From Candidatus Electrothrix scaldis (lineage in GTDB: Bacteria > Desulfobacterota > Desulfobulbia > Desulfobulbales > Desulfobulbaceae): a DNA stretch of 64,000 nucleotides. Below the pieces are notes generated by a model. It was not told where the DNA came from, did no database searches, and saw only the letters and a program-made list of their open reading frames with translations. The stretch is taken from NCBI GenBank assembly GCA_033584155.1, contig CP138355.1, positions 2,737,826-2,801,825 of the forward strand, given 5' to 3'. This document shows positions 1 through 9,062 of this stretch, in pieces. The first letter of the stretch is position 1. Every line of letters begins with the position of its first letter. The translations under genes and the position numbers were made by a program.

Positions 1-198
1 TGACTAACCATTTGGTGTTGTAGAAAACCAAAAATTCTGAAAATAGTTATCAGTTGATAGTAAAAAACACCGAAAAGTGCTGTTTCCAGATAAGCAGATG
101 CCTCTTTAAGGCTGATCAAGTAGAATATTTTGCCCCACAAGACGCACTAATCCTGTTGATGGAAAAAAATATTTCAAAAAAAGAGGTAGTAGTGCTGG

Positions 199-1452
199 TC
201 AGTACAGCCCCACCGCCACCCAGTCATCCCACTGAGTGGAATACAGCATTCGTTCGGGAACAAATAGCTTTTGCTGCCGTCCACCAGTAGTATACTTCCC
301 AGCCACCCGAACGAGAAATGTACGAATTGTACCTGGCTCCCAGCGACGTAATACAGCATTACCGCTCAATAAAGCCATCCATCGTATCGTGTTGTATGCC
401 AGAATAGCAGTTTGAAACAACACACTATTTGCCCAGAAATCTTCTGTCTTGATATGTACCAACGCAGTCTGGTTTTTTGCTTCCTCAATCCAGGTTTCAC
501 AAGTTGCTCGTTGGCCGTATCGTTTGTGGACCTGCCATGGATCAGCAATCTCACTGACCACATAACAGAAGTAATCGAACTCCTTCATCTCAAACAGGGT
601 CGCTGGTTTTGCCGGGTCAGCCGGTTTCTCTCTGCGGACCGCAACAAAGAGTCGGGTCGAAGACCAGGTCGTACATTTATGAAAAAAGATACATTGTTCC
701 CAACCGGCCTGCCCGGGGACCGGCTCCCAGGATTGTTTGGACAGAAGGGTGACCAGCCCCTTGAGCTTAACCTTGATCAGGTAACTATGACCATACTGAT
801 CCAAAAGATCAAGCAGGGCACCAACAAAAAAACCGCTGTCGCCCCTGAACAAAATCCGGGTTCCATTGGGAAGGTGTGCCAGAAGTTGCTTGGTAAACTC
901 GACAATACCATTACTTGTATAGGCATTGCCGCATCGAAGCCACCCTTGCAATATCTCTTTGCTTTCAGCGCAAAATGCAAGCAGAGGATGATACGATTTT
1001 GCACCGCGTTTATGTGGATTAAACCCTTTGGCCGCTCCTTGCTGAGAACCGTATACCGTCTTTTCTGTGGAATCCACATCAACAACCAGACAGTGGGCTG
1101 CACCGACTTTACTTTTCCCGGATCGCAATCCCTTACGCCACATGCGAGCACGCAACCGATGATTAAGAACTTCCAGGTTATTGATATGACGATAGCTGAA
1201 TGTTCGAAAAAGGCGGCCAAAGGTTGTTTCGTCCGGGATTAACCGCCATCCTGCTATCCGGCAAAGTACGCTATCTGCCCAGACTGTTGCAATATTGCTG
1301 ATAGAACGAGCTCCGCCGATAATAGCTATCAAAGGGAGAAATATTATATCAACTGCATCATAAGTGGCGGTGGCTCCGCGTTGATGTTCTAAAGTTTCCT
1401 GGATAAGCTGGCCAACATTATGTTTTTGCAGGAACTTTACGGCAGGAATCAA
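199..1452 (-). CDS. IS1380-family transposase, N-terminus probably truncated
   Basis: DDE transposase, 417 residues from the first usable start. Family features seen are the early LIPAVKFLQKHN segment, a VWADSVLCRIAGW segment followed by PDETTFGRLF, and a late CETWIEEAKNQ segment that carries the catalytic glutamate. Aspartates in VVDVDST and RGDSGFF fit the first two catalytic positions. The only start that keeps the conserved N-terminus is a TTG at 1450-1452. Upstream the frame stays open for 22 codons, encoding KGVTAQAG just before the TTG, and then meets the stop codon of the neighbouring ISKra4-like gene. KGVTAQAG resembles the usual IS1380 N-terminus, so the original start was probably lost at the junction. 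Activity is doubtful. Confidence 0.85.
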   Translation of the reverse strand: MIPAVKFLQKHNVGQLIQETLEHQRGATATYDAVDIIFLPLIAIIGGARSISNIATVWADSVLCRIAGWRLIPDETTFGRLFRTFSYRHINNLEVLNHRLRARMWRKGLRSGKSKVGAAHCLVVDVDSTEKTVYGSQQGAAKGFNPHKRGAKSYHPLLAFCAESKEILQGWLRCGNAYTSNGIVEFTKQLLAHLPNGTRILFRGDSGFFVGALLDLLDQYGHSYLIKVKLKGLVTLLSKQSWEPVPGQAGWEQCIFFHKCTTWSSTRLFVAVRREKPADPAKPATLFEMKEFDYFCYVVSEIADPWQVHKRYGQRATCETWIEEAKNQTALVHIKTEDFWANSVLFQTAILAYNTIRWMALLSGNAVLRRWEPGTIRTFLVRVAGKYTTGGRQQKLFVPERMLYSTQWDDWVAVGLY

Positions 1453-1518
1453 GCCTGCCTGTGCTGTAACCCCTTTTGCTCCTTTGGGTGCGGCTCTTTT
1501 CCTGCAATCTTCCAGCGA

Positions 1519-3033
1519 TTATATCATTGCCGGAACTGCATCACCATTCGGCATCCAGATATAGTTCCTGCACCGCTCCTTCCAAAAATGAAAGTTCAGG
1601 TATTTTTTCAGATCTCCGCTGGTTTTCAGCGCCCTTAGCTTCAGCACAGCATCCGCTGATTTCAGTCGCCAACGAGCACCGGTGAGATCCATACGATCCT
1701 TGACCAAGTGACGACAAGCTCCCTCTATTACACCGGTGGCGATAGGCAGTCCTTTCAAAAGAGCTTCTTCATATCTCAGTCGTTTCTGATTTTTCTTGAT
1801 ATAATTCGCAGCAGTATCCACAGGGATACGTTTATTTTCATCTAATTCTCTACGTGTAGCCGCACGACGCAATCCGCTCGCCACGCTTTGCGCGTTTCCT
1901 TTCAAAATCTCAAGCGTACGGCCCTGAACCCACTTTTCTCGTTTTTCAGCGTTCTCTTTCTCTGGATAAAGAGCATGAACCGCCTTCCACAGGTACTCGA
2001 CAACATGAATAAAATCCTGAATAACGGTTACTTTTACATCATGCTTCTCCGCCTGCACCTCGACCTGCCTGACCAGATCGGTCTGCCCGTCGATAAGAAC
2101 AACCCATTCCATTTCTTGTTCAGGGTCTCGTCGAAGCGCCTCCCGGAATCCCTGGTCAAGGGCGTTCCCCATATCTTCCGTAATCTCCGCCCAGACCCGC
2201 TTGTTTTTAATTTCTGGACGCTCCGGTGCGACTTCCCCGTCAATACTGAGAAGCTGTTCAGGAGTGCGCTGATAAGGGGATGTGTCATACACTGAGACAA
2301 CGGTCGCCATCCGCTTACGCCCCTTTTTCTCTCCGGGCTGAAGTCGGGCTTTTTTCTTATCCTGATCCTTTTCCGCTTGTTTTTTGGCGGCGGGACGCAG
2401 ATCCTGATTATGCATTGATACGCCCTTACCGTCCGCCGTAATGACTAAAATACTGCCCTTTACGGACGACAAGTCAAGGGGTTGCTCGTAAAATTCCTTG
2501 AAATCACGAACAATATCTGCGGATACTTCCTGAAGTTGACGTTTAGGCAGTATTCCGCCTCCCTGACGTTCCAGAAACTCCAATGTTTCGTCAAAAGAAG
2601 CGACTGCCGTCAAATGCGCTATTTCACTTCGTAGGCCGTGTGAATACTTGTCGGGCGGCAAATTCAACTCGGCATCCAGAGGAAAAACGCTGCCGACAAA
2701 CTGCCCGTAATAACCGATTCGTGACAGCTCGACCTCTCCGAAACGTGATTCAATTTTTCGAGTACAATCTGTTCTGCGACGATTGCGACGAATACCGTCT
2801 TCTCCGAGAACAAATTCTTTTTTCTCTTCTTCTGCGGAACGCTGAGACAGATATCCCTGCGCCAGCTGCCGTATAATTTCCTGTCCTTTCTGTTGAATAA
2901 CTGCTTCCACGTCTCCGAAAGAGGATGTGGAGAATTCTATACCGGATATATGGGACGCCAGTTTATCAAGTGCTTCAAAAGACGGAAGATAATGCTCAAT
3001 ATTGCTTTCCGTAAGGTGACAGGGGCTGTACAT
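1519..3033 (-). CDS. ISKra4-family transposase
   Basis: A 504-residue protein that looks full length. ATG at 3031-3033 is preceded by GGAGG at good spacing. The N-terminal half has a basic, cysteine-poor region (RRNRRRTDCTRKIESRFGEV). The middle has the DGKGVSM and VLIDGQTDLV segments expected of the DDE core, and the end has the GVIEGACRHLVKDRMDLTGARW block that is diagnostic of ISKra4-like transposases. The gene is intact, but its downstream terminus appears to abut the IS1380-like element, so mobility of the whole element is uncertain. The family assignment rests on recognised motifs, not on a search. Confidence 0.85.
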   Translation of the reverse strand: MYSPCHLTESNIEHYLPSFEALDKLASHISGIEFSTSSFGDVEAVIQQKGQEIIRQLAQGYLSQRSAEEEKKEFVLGEDGIRRNRRRTDCTRKIESRFGEVELSRIGYYGQFVGSVFPLDAELNLPPDKYSHGLRSEIAHLTAVASFDETLEFLERQGGGILPKRQLQEVSADIVRDFKEFYEQPLDLSSVKGSILVITADGKGVSMHNQDLRPAAKKQAEKDQDKKKARLQPGEKKGRKRMATVVSVYDTSPYQRTPEQLLSIDGEVAPERPEIKNKRVWAEITEDMGNALDQGFREALRRDPEQEMEWVVLIDGQTDLVRQVEVQAEKHDVKVTVIQDFIHVVEYLWKAVHALYPEKENAEKREKWVQGRTLEILKGNAQSVASGLRRAATRRELDENKRIPVDTAANYIKKNQKRLRYEEALLKGLPIATGVIEGACRHLVKDRMDLTGARWRLKSADAVLKLRALKTSGDLKKYLNFHFWKERCRNYIWMPNGDAVPAMI

Positions 3034-3045
3034 ATGGAACCTCCA

Positions 3046-3423
3046 AAACGCCGTGTAAAAAAATATCCATAATCTTTTACCGTATCATGAGGAGCAATTC
3101 AAGCAAATTGTAAACAATCTGTTATTCGCAATCGAAATTTTATCAATATGTTAACCTTGTATCAAAGGAGCCGCACCCTGCTCCTTTATTAATTTGTATT
3201 TTTTTGGGCGAGACTCGGGCAGATCGTTTATTCTGTTTAGACTTCATAAAAATAGTGACCCTCTTCTGTAGTAATTTTACCTTTAACATATTGAGGATTA
3301 TACTATTTTTACGATACCCTTTCAACTAATTGCAGGATTTAGGATTTATGTATTGGGAGTGTATTGTCAGTATGCGCAATAAAAAAAATCATTGTACAAT
3401 TCTCCTCTCAAAAAAAGTAGTGT
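3046..3423. other. AT-rich gene-poor stretch upstream of the ISKra4-like element
   Basis: No convincing gene. The part nearest 3046 should contain the outer end and promoter of the ISKra4-like element, but I could not pick out its terminal repeat. A 60-codon open frame on the minus strand (3143-3325) has no homology cue and is not called. Confidence 0.4.
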
Positions 3424-3606
3424 TTAACTTGCGCCGCACTGTACTAGTATTTGTGCAGAAAGGGACTCCACAACAAATTTACAGTCATTACCTGATATAT
3501 ATAACTCACTTTTGATTTTATCGAACCGTTGTTTAACTGTACCCAAAACGCGATCAATATCGTCCCTATCAAATATTGGTATGCACTCAGCATCGCTTAT
3601 ATCCAC
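3424..3606 (-). CDS. Small protein of unknown function
   Basis: A 60-residue frame with a GTG start (3604-3606) preceded by AAGGAG at workable spacing. The protein begins with an acidic segment (DISDAE) followed by an amphipathic helix-like stretch (DRVLGTVKQRFDKIKSELY) and ends in VQCGAS. I do not recognise a family. It could be a small regulator or the surviving start of a longer gene, since this region has suffered insertions. The good ribosome binding site is the main reason to list it. Confidence 0.3.
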   Translation of the reverse strand: MDISDAECIPIFDRDDIDRVLGTVKQRFDKIKSELYISGNDCKFVVESLSAQILVQCGAS

Positions 3607-3818
3607 AACATCTCCTTGTAAGGCATTATAAAATCAGCCTGTTCTTGCATAACACTGTATAATTTTTCAGATCATTAAGCGAAGCCTTCCCACATGTAAA
3701 AGCTCTACCTCAAAAAATTAAACCTCCTTTTCAACGAGTAAAAGCTCCTGACAAAGAAGCTAACAGAGCTTGCAAACATCTGAAGCCTTCTGCGCAACGA
3801 GTGTAGTTAATTTTTACT
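3607..3818. other. Gene-free stretch between small protein and 21-bp array
   Basis: AT-rich sequence in which I see no gene, tRNA or terminator. Confidence 0.4.
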
Positions 3819-4029
3819 CGTCTGTAGATAAACAACATTCTTTGCTTGTTTAACAACAAACATCTTTTGATAATCAACAGACAAGTTTTGATCGCTAACC
3901 AACGTTTCTTGTTTAACAACAGACGTTGGTTGATAATCAACAGACCTTTGTTGTCTATTTGCAAACGTTGTTGGATTAACAAACAAGGTCTCTTGATTGA
4001 CAAGGAACGTTGTTTACCTACGAACAAAC
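3819..4029. repeat. Degenerate 21-bp quasi-palindromic tandem array, about ten units
   Basis: Nine consecutive units of exactly 21 bp fill 3841-4029; a looser 22-base unit precedes them at 3819-3840. The consensus is close to GTTTGTTGATTAACAACAGAC, and each unit is nearly its own reverse complement. Units three apart look most alike (3841 with 3904, 3862 with 3925), suggesting an older 63-bp repeat. Translated on either strand it gives a basic, leucine-rich seven-residue pattern. The array lacks a ribosome binding site and is degenerate at all codon positions, so I read it as noncoding repeat rather than a gene. Confidence 0.8.
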
Positions 4030-4251
4030 ATCGTTAATCATTAAAGATACGTTGTATTGGCGGCCTCTATCCATAGAACGTTCATTCTTGCCGTACAACC
4101 GGAAAGCAAGCACGGTGGATTATACCGAACTGTTTAACTAATTTGCCAGACTAAACGTATTTTTTTCTCCCTGTCAAGCATTGTCCTTACTGCGCACGCA
4201 AGAAAAGCTACCGATCAAGATCAACTCAGCTGCCCCGACTATGTTGAAGAT
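4030..4251. other. Gene-free stretch after the 21-bp array
   Basis: No gene is seen. It separates the repeat array from the 3' end of the minus-strand cluster at 4252-7913. Confidence 0.4.
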
Positions 4252-4611
4252 TCAGGTTGCATAGAAAAAGGTGCCCATGAATCCAAAAAACATCCAGGCG
4301 ATGGAGGCACTCCAGTGCAGGCATTTTTTCTCAAAGAGTGCTCCGAGCACGAGCATGCCCGCAACGAAAAAGGCAAAGACAATCGTCACGAGAAATCCTC
4401 CGAAACTTGCTGCTGCCGGAGCCATTCCCCATCCCAAGGCGACTGGGCCGGAGAGAATTTCGAAGAAGATGGGTAGAAAGGAGATGCCATGTTGGTTATA
4501 TGCCGAATAGGCCAAGAAAACGGAACAAAAGGTGATCAGGCTAGCATGCAAGAGAAGGATATTGAACATCGTGATCAGGAGGAGAGGGGGCAGAAAAGAT
4601 TTTTCTGCCAT
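4252..4611 (-). CDS. Small four-helix inner-membrane protein, unknown function
   Basis: A 119-residue, very hydrophobic protein with about four predicted transmembrane helices: near residues 7-35, 42-60, 66-90 and 96-117. No catalytic motif or binding signature is visible and I do not recognise the family. It is the last gene of a minus-strand run with the retropepsin-like protease gene 27 bases upstream, so the two are probably co-transcribed. Membrane location is inferred from composition only. Confidence 0.65.
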   Translation of the reverse strand: MAEKSFLPPLLLITMFNILLLHASLITFCSVFLAYSAYNQHGISFLPIFFEILSGPVALGWGMAPAAASFGGFLVTIVFAFFVAGMLVLGALFEKKCLHWSASIAWMFFGFMGTFFYAT

Positions 4612-4638
4612 TCCCCGGCGAAGGTTAACTGGCGTGGC

Positions 4639-5433
4639 TCATGGATTCCAGTACAGAGTTAATTTGTCTTCCTTTACCTCGTAGCGCTTTAATCGCTTGA
4701 AAAAGGTCATGCCCAACAGCGAGTTACTCATCTTTGCCTCATTGACCGAGGCCCTGACATCCCGGAGATGGATACCCTGCACCTTGAAGTCAGCAAGCTG
4801 AACAATGCTTCCCCGGACTGTCCCGTTTGCTGTCTCGTAGATGCGGTTGAACTCCAGTTGCTGAAGATCAATCCCCAGCTTATTGGCATCGCCAGGAGAA
4901 AGTACAATATCACTGGCCCCGGTATCAGCGAGAAAGATGAGGGGCACCCCGTTCACTTCCGCCTGAATATAAAAATGTCCATCGGACGAAACCGGAAAGG
5001 TTACTGAATCAGGCGTGTTCTGCATGCCCTTGGAGGGCATTACCTCGGAGAGGAGTCGATCTCGCACCCCGGCCAGTTCGTAACGATAGCTGAACCCGAG
5101 CATGAAGACCAAGCCTATGGCCGCCCAGGCCGCAAGCTGCTTGAATTTTCGCCAGGTGTTTCCCGATGCCAAGGTCGCGCTGGCAAAGAGGATGAAGATG
5201 CCTTGGTAAATAATCTCTCCAAAATCTTTGCCCAAGTCGAGTGTATGAAAGGTACGATTCAGGTAAACGAGGAAGCCGATAAGCCCGCTGGCAATGAGCA
5301 GGAAGGGCAGCCCGAAGGGAAAAGATGACTCGTCTGCTTGGGCTTGGCTGTCTTGCTTTTCATCATCAACGTTGGAGAAACTCCATTCCTTCTTTGGCTC
5401 TTCATCCTGCGATATGGGCTCTTCCTCTTTCAT
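4639..5433 (-). CDS. Membrane-anchored retropepsin-like aspartic protease (clan AA)
   Basis: A 264-residue protein. An acidic cytoplasmic N-terminus (1-38) is followed by hydrophobic segments near 40-58, 73-90 and 100-116, then a retropepsin-like domain from about 145 to the end. The active-site motif is ADTGAS (D170, T171, G172). Downstream are the IYETANGTVRGS flap-like strand and the LLGMTFFKRL segment, as in bacterial single-lobed proteases of the TIGR02281 type, which must dimerise to be active. Predicted topology puts the protease domain in the periplasm. The gene starts 12 bases after the stop of the upstream unknown gene and has no clear ribosome binding site, which suggests translational coupling. 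The substrate is unknown. Confidence 0.85.
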   Translation of the reverse strand: MKEEEPISQDEEPKKEWSFSNVDDEKQDSQAQADESSFPFGLPFLLIASGLIGFLVYLNRTFHTLDLGKDFGEIIYQGIFILFASATLASGNTWRKFKQLAAWAAIGLVFMLGFSYRYELAGVRDRLLSEVMPSKGMQNTPDSVTFPVSSDGHFYIQAEVNGVPLIFLADTGASDIVLSPGDANKLGIDLQQLEFNRIYETANGTVRGSIVQLADFKVQGIHLRDVRASVNEAKMSNSLLGMTFFKRLKRYEVKEDKLTLYWNP

Positions 5434-5445
5434 GGCTTTGCGGTC

Positions 5446-6276
5446 TTACTCAATTCTATCCACCATAGTGCGTACTTTTCCGGCAGCCCGATCCATTTTT
5501 TTCACAGCTTGGGCCAGGGCCTTGCGATCATTTGGGGTATCCACAGCAATTCTGGCAAGATCCACACAGGCTCTTACCAGACTGAAGGCCGGAGTATACA
5601 GAACAGGTTGGTCAGCTCCGCCACGCAGCTTTGCTGCCGTTCGTGCAAGTGTGCTCAGGTCCTTTTCTATGCTTTTTTTCTGATGTGATGAGTGTTTTTT
5701 TTGGGGGGTTTCCTTTTGAGCTTTCTTTTCCAGGGTGACGATAATACGATTATTTTGCTTGGCCCGCATATACTGTTCTTTCAGGTCGCCTTTAACCCCG
5801 CCGCCGAAGAATATCCTGCTCGCTTCAAACAGACCGTCATAGATGATTTGTCCTTTAAAGGGAAGGAGGACGGTGCGAATGTACAACGGCAGATAGGAGC
5901 GATCAATCATCTCCTCAAATCCATCATACAGACCAAGTACACCGTATACATCTGAACGGTTTTCATCGATAAATACAGCGTGTTTTTTCAGGAAGCGCTC
6001 TATGAAAAAGTTCCCCTGAACAGCATCTTTCCATTTTGCTACTATTGCCAGCTCTTCATCAGAGAAGTTCTGTGGATTGAGACGAATAAAACGGTCAAGT
6101 AGCTTTGGATTGCTATATAGTGCGTTACGCACTTTTATTTTTTGTTCGGCCTCGCATTGTTCATAGTCGTCACGGGTTGTCAGTTCAGGATAAATTTTCA
6201 GTTCAGCGTTGATAAAGAGCTGAAGCGGCTCCATTAAATCATAAAAAAGGTCTGCATCTTTTTCAGAGAGTTTCAT
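5446..6276 (-). CDS. Conserved-looking cytoplasmic protein of unknown function
   Basis: A 276-residue soluble protein with a strong ribosome binding site (AAGGAGAACAG before ATG). It is largely helical. A basic linker (about 186-205, rich in K, H and Q) separates an N-terminal domain of about 180 residues from a C-terminal helical hairpin. No enzyme motif, signal peptide or membrane helix is visible and I do not recognise it. It lies between DUF445 and the retropepsin-like gene with short gaps, so it probably belongs to the same transcription unit. Confidence 0.7.
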   Translation of the reverse strand: MKLSEKDADLFYDLMEPLQLFINAELKIYPELTTRDDYEQCEAEQKIKVRNALYSNPKLLDRFIRLNPQNFSDEELAIVAKWKDAVQGNFFIERFLKKHAVFIDENRSDVYGVLGLYDGFEEMIDRSYLPLYIRTVLLPFKGQIIYDGLFEASRIFFGGGVKGDLKEQYMRAKQNNRIIVTLEKKAQKETPQKKHSSHQKKSIEKDLSTLARTAAKLRGGADQPVLYTPAFSLVRACVDLARIAVDTPNDRKALAQAVKKMDRAAGKVRTMVDRIE

Positions 6277-6311
6277 CTGTTCTCCTTGTTGTTTTGGGGG
6301 ATCTTGCCAGC

Positions 6312-7913
6312 TTACAGGAGCATAGTAAGCAGATTCAAGAAGCCGATCAGGAAACCGAGCAGGGCACCGAACAGGTTGATGTACTTGAACTGCTCTTCCA
6401 TAATAGAGAGAAGGAGCCCTTCAAGGCGCATGAGGTCAAGTGAATCCACCTTCTCTGTCACTAATTCCTTGATATTCAGGGTGCGCACCAGACCTGGAAC
6501 CTCGCGAATCAGCATCTGGTTGGCTGTCAGGACGATGTACTCCGTAATACCCTTGCGCACTCCAGCAGGCATAAGGTTCTGAAGGATGCCCAGCGGTCTG
6601 GAGGCAATGCGGTCCACCATCGTGTTGATGATTTTGTTGAGTAATTTTTCAGCTTGCTCCGAACGAAGAACCCTGGCAAGCTCATTGGTCAGCGTTTGGC
6701 GCATGGTCTCTGTCTGCTCATTGCTCAAAAGCAGGGAGGCACAGTTTGCCAGGGGGAGTCGTCCATGATCGATAATCCCCTCAAACTGTTCCCGGATGGC
6801 ATCGGAAATTAGCTGCTGCATTTTTTCCGATCCGAGCATCTCCATAATCTTTGCTGCAAACTGGTGGCAGATCGTCTCCTGTTTTTCCGGCTCTACATGG
6901 GCCAGCAGGTTCGCCAGAGGGGTAGCCAGAAAGGCCCTGGTCTGATCCACAAGGGCACGACCAGCGCGGTCCTTGATTTCCGGTTTGAGAAGCCAGTCGA
7001 CCAGCGCGTCTTCCTTTTTCTCCAGCCAGGCTCGGATGGTATCATCCAGGCTGTTAACGTCAATAAAGCCCTTAGCCATAGCGGCCATTGGACCAAGACC
7101 ATCAAGGAAACTCTCTATACCACCCTTTATGGCGATGATGAGGCGGTCACGCATGGCAGGTTCGGCCAGCATATGTGCTGTCCGGCGCAGGAGTTGCGGG
7201 GACTGTTGCTCCACTGTTGCACAGATGAGTTGGACCAGCTCTTTCGGGAGAAAATCTTCCAGCGTTTTGCCAGAGACGGCTGCCTCGGTTACCCCGTTCT
7301 GGATTTGGCGGGCAAGGAGCTTGGTGTTTTCAGGGGAGCTGACTATTTTTTCAAGGCTGGCTTCCATAAAGCGATAAAAGCCTTTTCTGTCCTTTTCTCG
7401 TAAGAGTTCATCAATTCTGCGGGAGCCAAGTTTTTCCAGTTGCTCCGGGACGAGTTGGTCGAGGGCTTCACGGAATTGGTCAGATGTAAGATAGGTCTGT
7501 ACACCATTGTGCAGATGATGCTTCAGAGTTCTGAGGCCTATGCGAGCATAGGCCCGGAAACGGCGGGGAAGAACAGTTTGCACAGGGCCCAGGTCTTGGG
7601 TCAGGATATCTTTGGCCCGATCATCAATGATTTGATAGAGATGATCCTGAAAGGGCTCAGCAGACAAGGCTGTGCCGATATCGTTTGCTGTAAGAAGTTT
7701 CTCGCCCACCATAGCGCCTATATTCTCAGCCAGTTCATGGCGTTTGGAGGGGATGATACCTGGCGTCATGGGAACCCGCATGCCCAGGATGTACCAAGGG
7801 TTCAGGGGGCGAAACAGCATGCGGATAGCTACCTTATTGGTGAGGTAACCGATCAGGGCGCCCAGCAGGGGCGGACCAGCATAGGTGAGAAGTTCGCTTG
7901 TTGTAAAAGGCAT
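6312..7913 (-). CDS. DUF445-family membrane protein
   Basis: A 533-residue protein with the DUF445 hallmark at the N-terminus: a membrane segment (about 7-25) with GALIGYLTNKVAIRMLFRP, then PMTPGIIPSKRHELAENIG. The long middle is helical and tetrapyrrole-independent in appearance, and the protein closes with a second membrane helix (FGALLGFLIGFLNLLTMLL). This bracketed topology is typical of the family, which includes the B. subtilis YheB/YtxC-type membrane proteins; function is not established. It is the first gene of the minus-strand cluster and is divergent from the CooC-like gene, with 316 bases between them. Confidence 0.85.
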   Translation of the reverse strand: MPFTTSELLTYAGPPLLGALIGYLTNKVAIRMLFRPLNPWYILGMRVPMTPGIIPSKRHELAENIGAMVGEKLLTANDIGTALSAEPFQDHLYQIIDDRAKDILTQDLGPVQTVLPRRFRAYARIGLRTLKHHLHNGVQTYLTSDQFREALDQLVPEQLEKLGSRRIDELLREKDRKGFYRFMEASLEKIVSSPENTKLLARQIQNGVTEAAVSGKTLEDFLPKELVQLICATVEQQSPQLLRRTAHMLAEPAMRDRLIIAIKGGIESFLDGLGPMAAMAKGFIDVNSLDDTIRAWLEKKEDALVDWLLKPEIKDRAGRALVDQTRAFLATPLANLLAHVEPEKQETICHQFAAKIMEMLGSEKMQQLISDAIREQFEGIIDHGRLPLANCASLLLSNEQTETMRQTLTNELARVLRSEQAEKLLNKIINTMVDRIASRPLGILQNLMPAGVRKGITEYIVLTANQMLIREVPGLVRTLNIKELVTEKVDSLDLMRLEGLLLSIMEEQFKYINLFGALLGFLIGFLNLLTMLL

Positions 7914-8229
7914 TTTTTCGTATACTTTATTTTATCAGTTCTTCTTGGAAAGAAAATCAGAAGGAGCCAGCTTGTTGCGTCACTGCTGCTCTTGCCGTTG
8001 TGCCGTTACTGCTGAGCAGTATCTCTGTGCGGCCAGAAGGCTCCTTCACCCAGGACATCTGGCAGGAAAAGATAAAACATAGTTATGATTCCGTCCACCG
8101 GGAATCACAAAGAACAATTCTTTTCCTTGCCGTTTCACTTGGAAACAGCAATCCATTAGGGTATAGTTCACTACTGTCTGTGGTTCACACTGTTTTGTAA
8201 AAGGAAAATTTTAGAGTTAAGGTAATCTG
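7914..8229. other. Divergent intergenic region between DUF445 and cooC-like genes
   Basis: Should hold promoters for both divergent genes. I could not identify a convincing -35/-10 pair or operator. No RNA gene is evident. Confidence 0.4.
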
Positions 8230-8997
8230 ATGAGCAAAGTTATAGCACTCGCTGGTAAGGGCGGAACTGGAAAGACCACAACCTCAGCCCTGCTTGTGAA
8301 ATACCTTGTTGCCCGTAAGATGACTCCGGTCCTTGCTGTGGACGCCGATGCAAACGCCAATCTCAATGAATTGCTTGATCTTGATGTCGAAATAACGCTT
8401 GGGAAAATTCGTAAGGAGTTGAAGGGCGAGCTGCCTGTCGGGATGACCCGGGATCAGTATATGGAAATGAAAATCCATCAGGCCCTGATTGAAGAGACAG
8501 GTTTTGACCTGATGGTTATGGGGCAGCCGGACGGACCTGGTTGCTATTGTGCAGCCAACCAGTATCTGGCCATGACGATGGACAAACTGGCAGAGAATTA
8601 CCAGTATATTATCGTCGACAATGAAGCCGGTATGGAGCACCTGAGCCGGATGAATCTGCGCAGTATTGATTACCTGTTCATCGTCTCTGATCCTTCTGCC
8701 CGTGGTATTATGACCGCCCGCCGGATCGCTGATATTACTGGCCCGTTGAAGCTAGAGATTAAACGGCAGTATTTATTGGTTAACAGGGCGCCTGATCCGG
8801 TACCTCCAGCCTTGCAGACCAAGATTGATGAGGCGGTGGCAGAGGCGGATATGGATCTGGCCGGTATTATTTCCTCCAGTGATGAATTGATTAACCAGGA
8901 ACTCAGCGGTTCCTCATACCTGAAATTGGCGGAAGACAGTAAAGTTATCCAACAGGTCTTTGCGGTCTTTGATGCGATATTTGAGCAGTCCGCCTGA
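8230..8997 (+). CDS. cooC: CooC-type nickel-insertion/maturation ATPase
   Basis: A 255-residue MinD/Mrp-class P-loop ATPase. The deviant Walker A motif GKGGTGKTT is at 9-17 (K10 signature lysine, K15 P-loop lysine). The switch I region is VDADANANL, the CxC pair is C105/C107 (family members bind metal between subunits here), and the switch II-like segment is VDNEAGMEHLSR (D130). CooC proteins load nickel into carbon monoxide dehydrogenase. No CODH gene is in the window, so the client is inferred from family only, and other CooC-like ATPases have unknown clients. The gene is followed by ftsEX after a 65-base gap and may be transcribed separately. Confidence 0.85.
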   Translation: MSKVIALAGKGGTGKTTTSALLVKYLVARKMTPVLAVDADANANLNELLDLDVEITLGKIRKELKGELPVGMTRDQYMEMKIHQALIEETGFDLMVMGQPDGPGCYCAANQYLAMTMDKLAENYQYIIVDNEAGMEHLSRMNLRSIDYLFIVSDPSARGIMTARRIADITGPLKLEIKRQYLLVNRAPDPVPPALQTKIDEAVAEADMDLAGIISSSDELINQELSGSSYLKLAEDSKVIQQVFAVFDAIFEQSA

Positions 8998-9062
8998 TTC
9001 TTTTTAAAAACTAAAAAACGAGCTTATACTTTTTCTTTGCAGAAAGCAGTGTATTCCATTTT

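Larger units (their letters stand above)
199..3045 (-). mobile_element. Tandem IS1380-like and ISKra4-like insertion sequences
   Basis: Two unrelated transposase genes lie head to tail on the minus strand. The ISKra4-like stop codon (1519-1521) and the start of recognisable IS1380-like coding (1452) are only 66 bases apart and in the same reading frame. Each element would normally have its own terminal inverted repeat plus noncoding sequence in such a gap, so at least one end is probably missing. I could not define terminal repeats or target duplications by eye. The limits given cover the two genes and the ribosome binding site of the first. Confidence 0.75.

Noticed and set aside
412-1242. 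276-codon open frame on the plus strand
   Set aside because: Antisense to the IS1380-like transposase, whose protein motifs are clear.
3731-4027. 98-codon frame through the 21-bp array
   Set aside because: The reading frame follows from the 21-base period being a multiple of three; no ribosome binding site and no fold support.
3819-4029. CRISPR array at the 21-bp repeats
   Set aside because: Units are contiguous with no spacers and no cas genes are nearby. The same reasoning excludes the 23-bp and 92-bp arrays.
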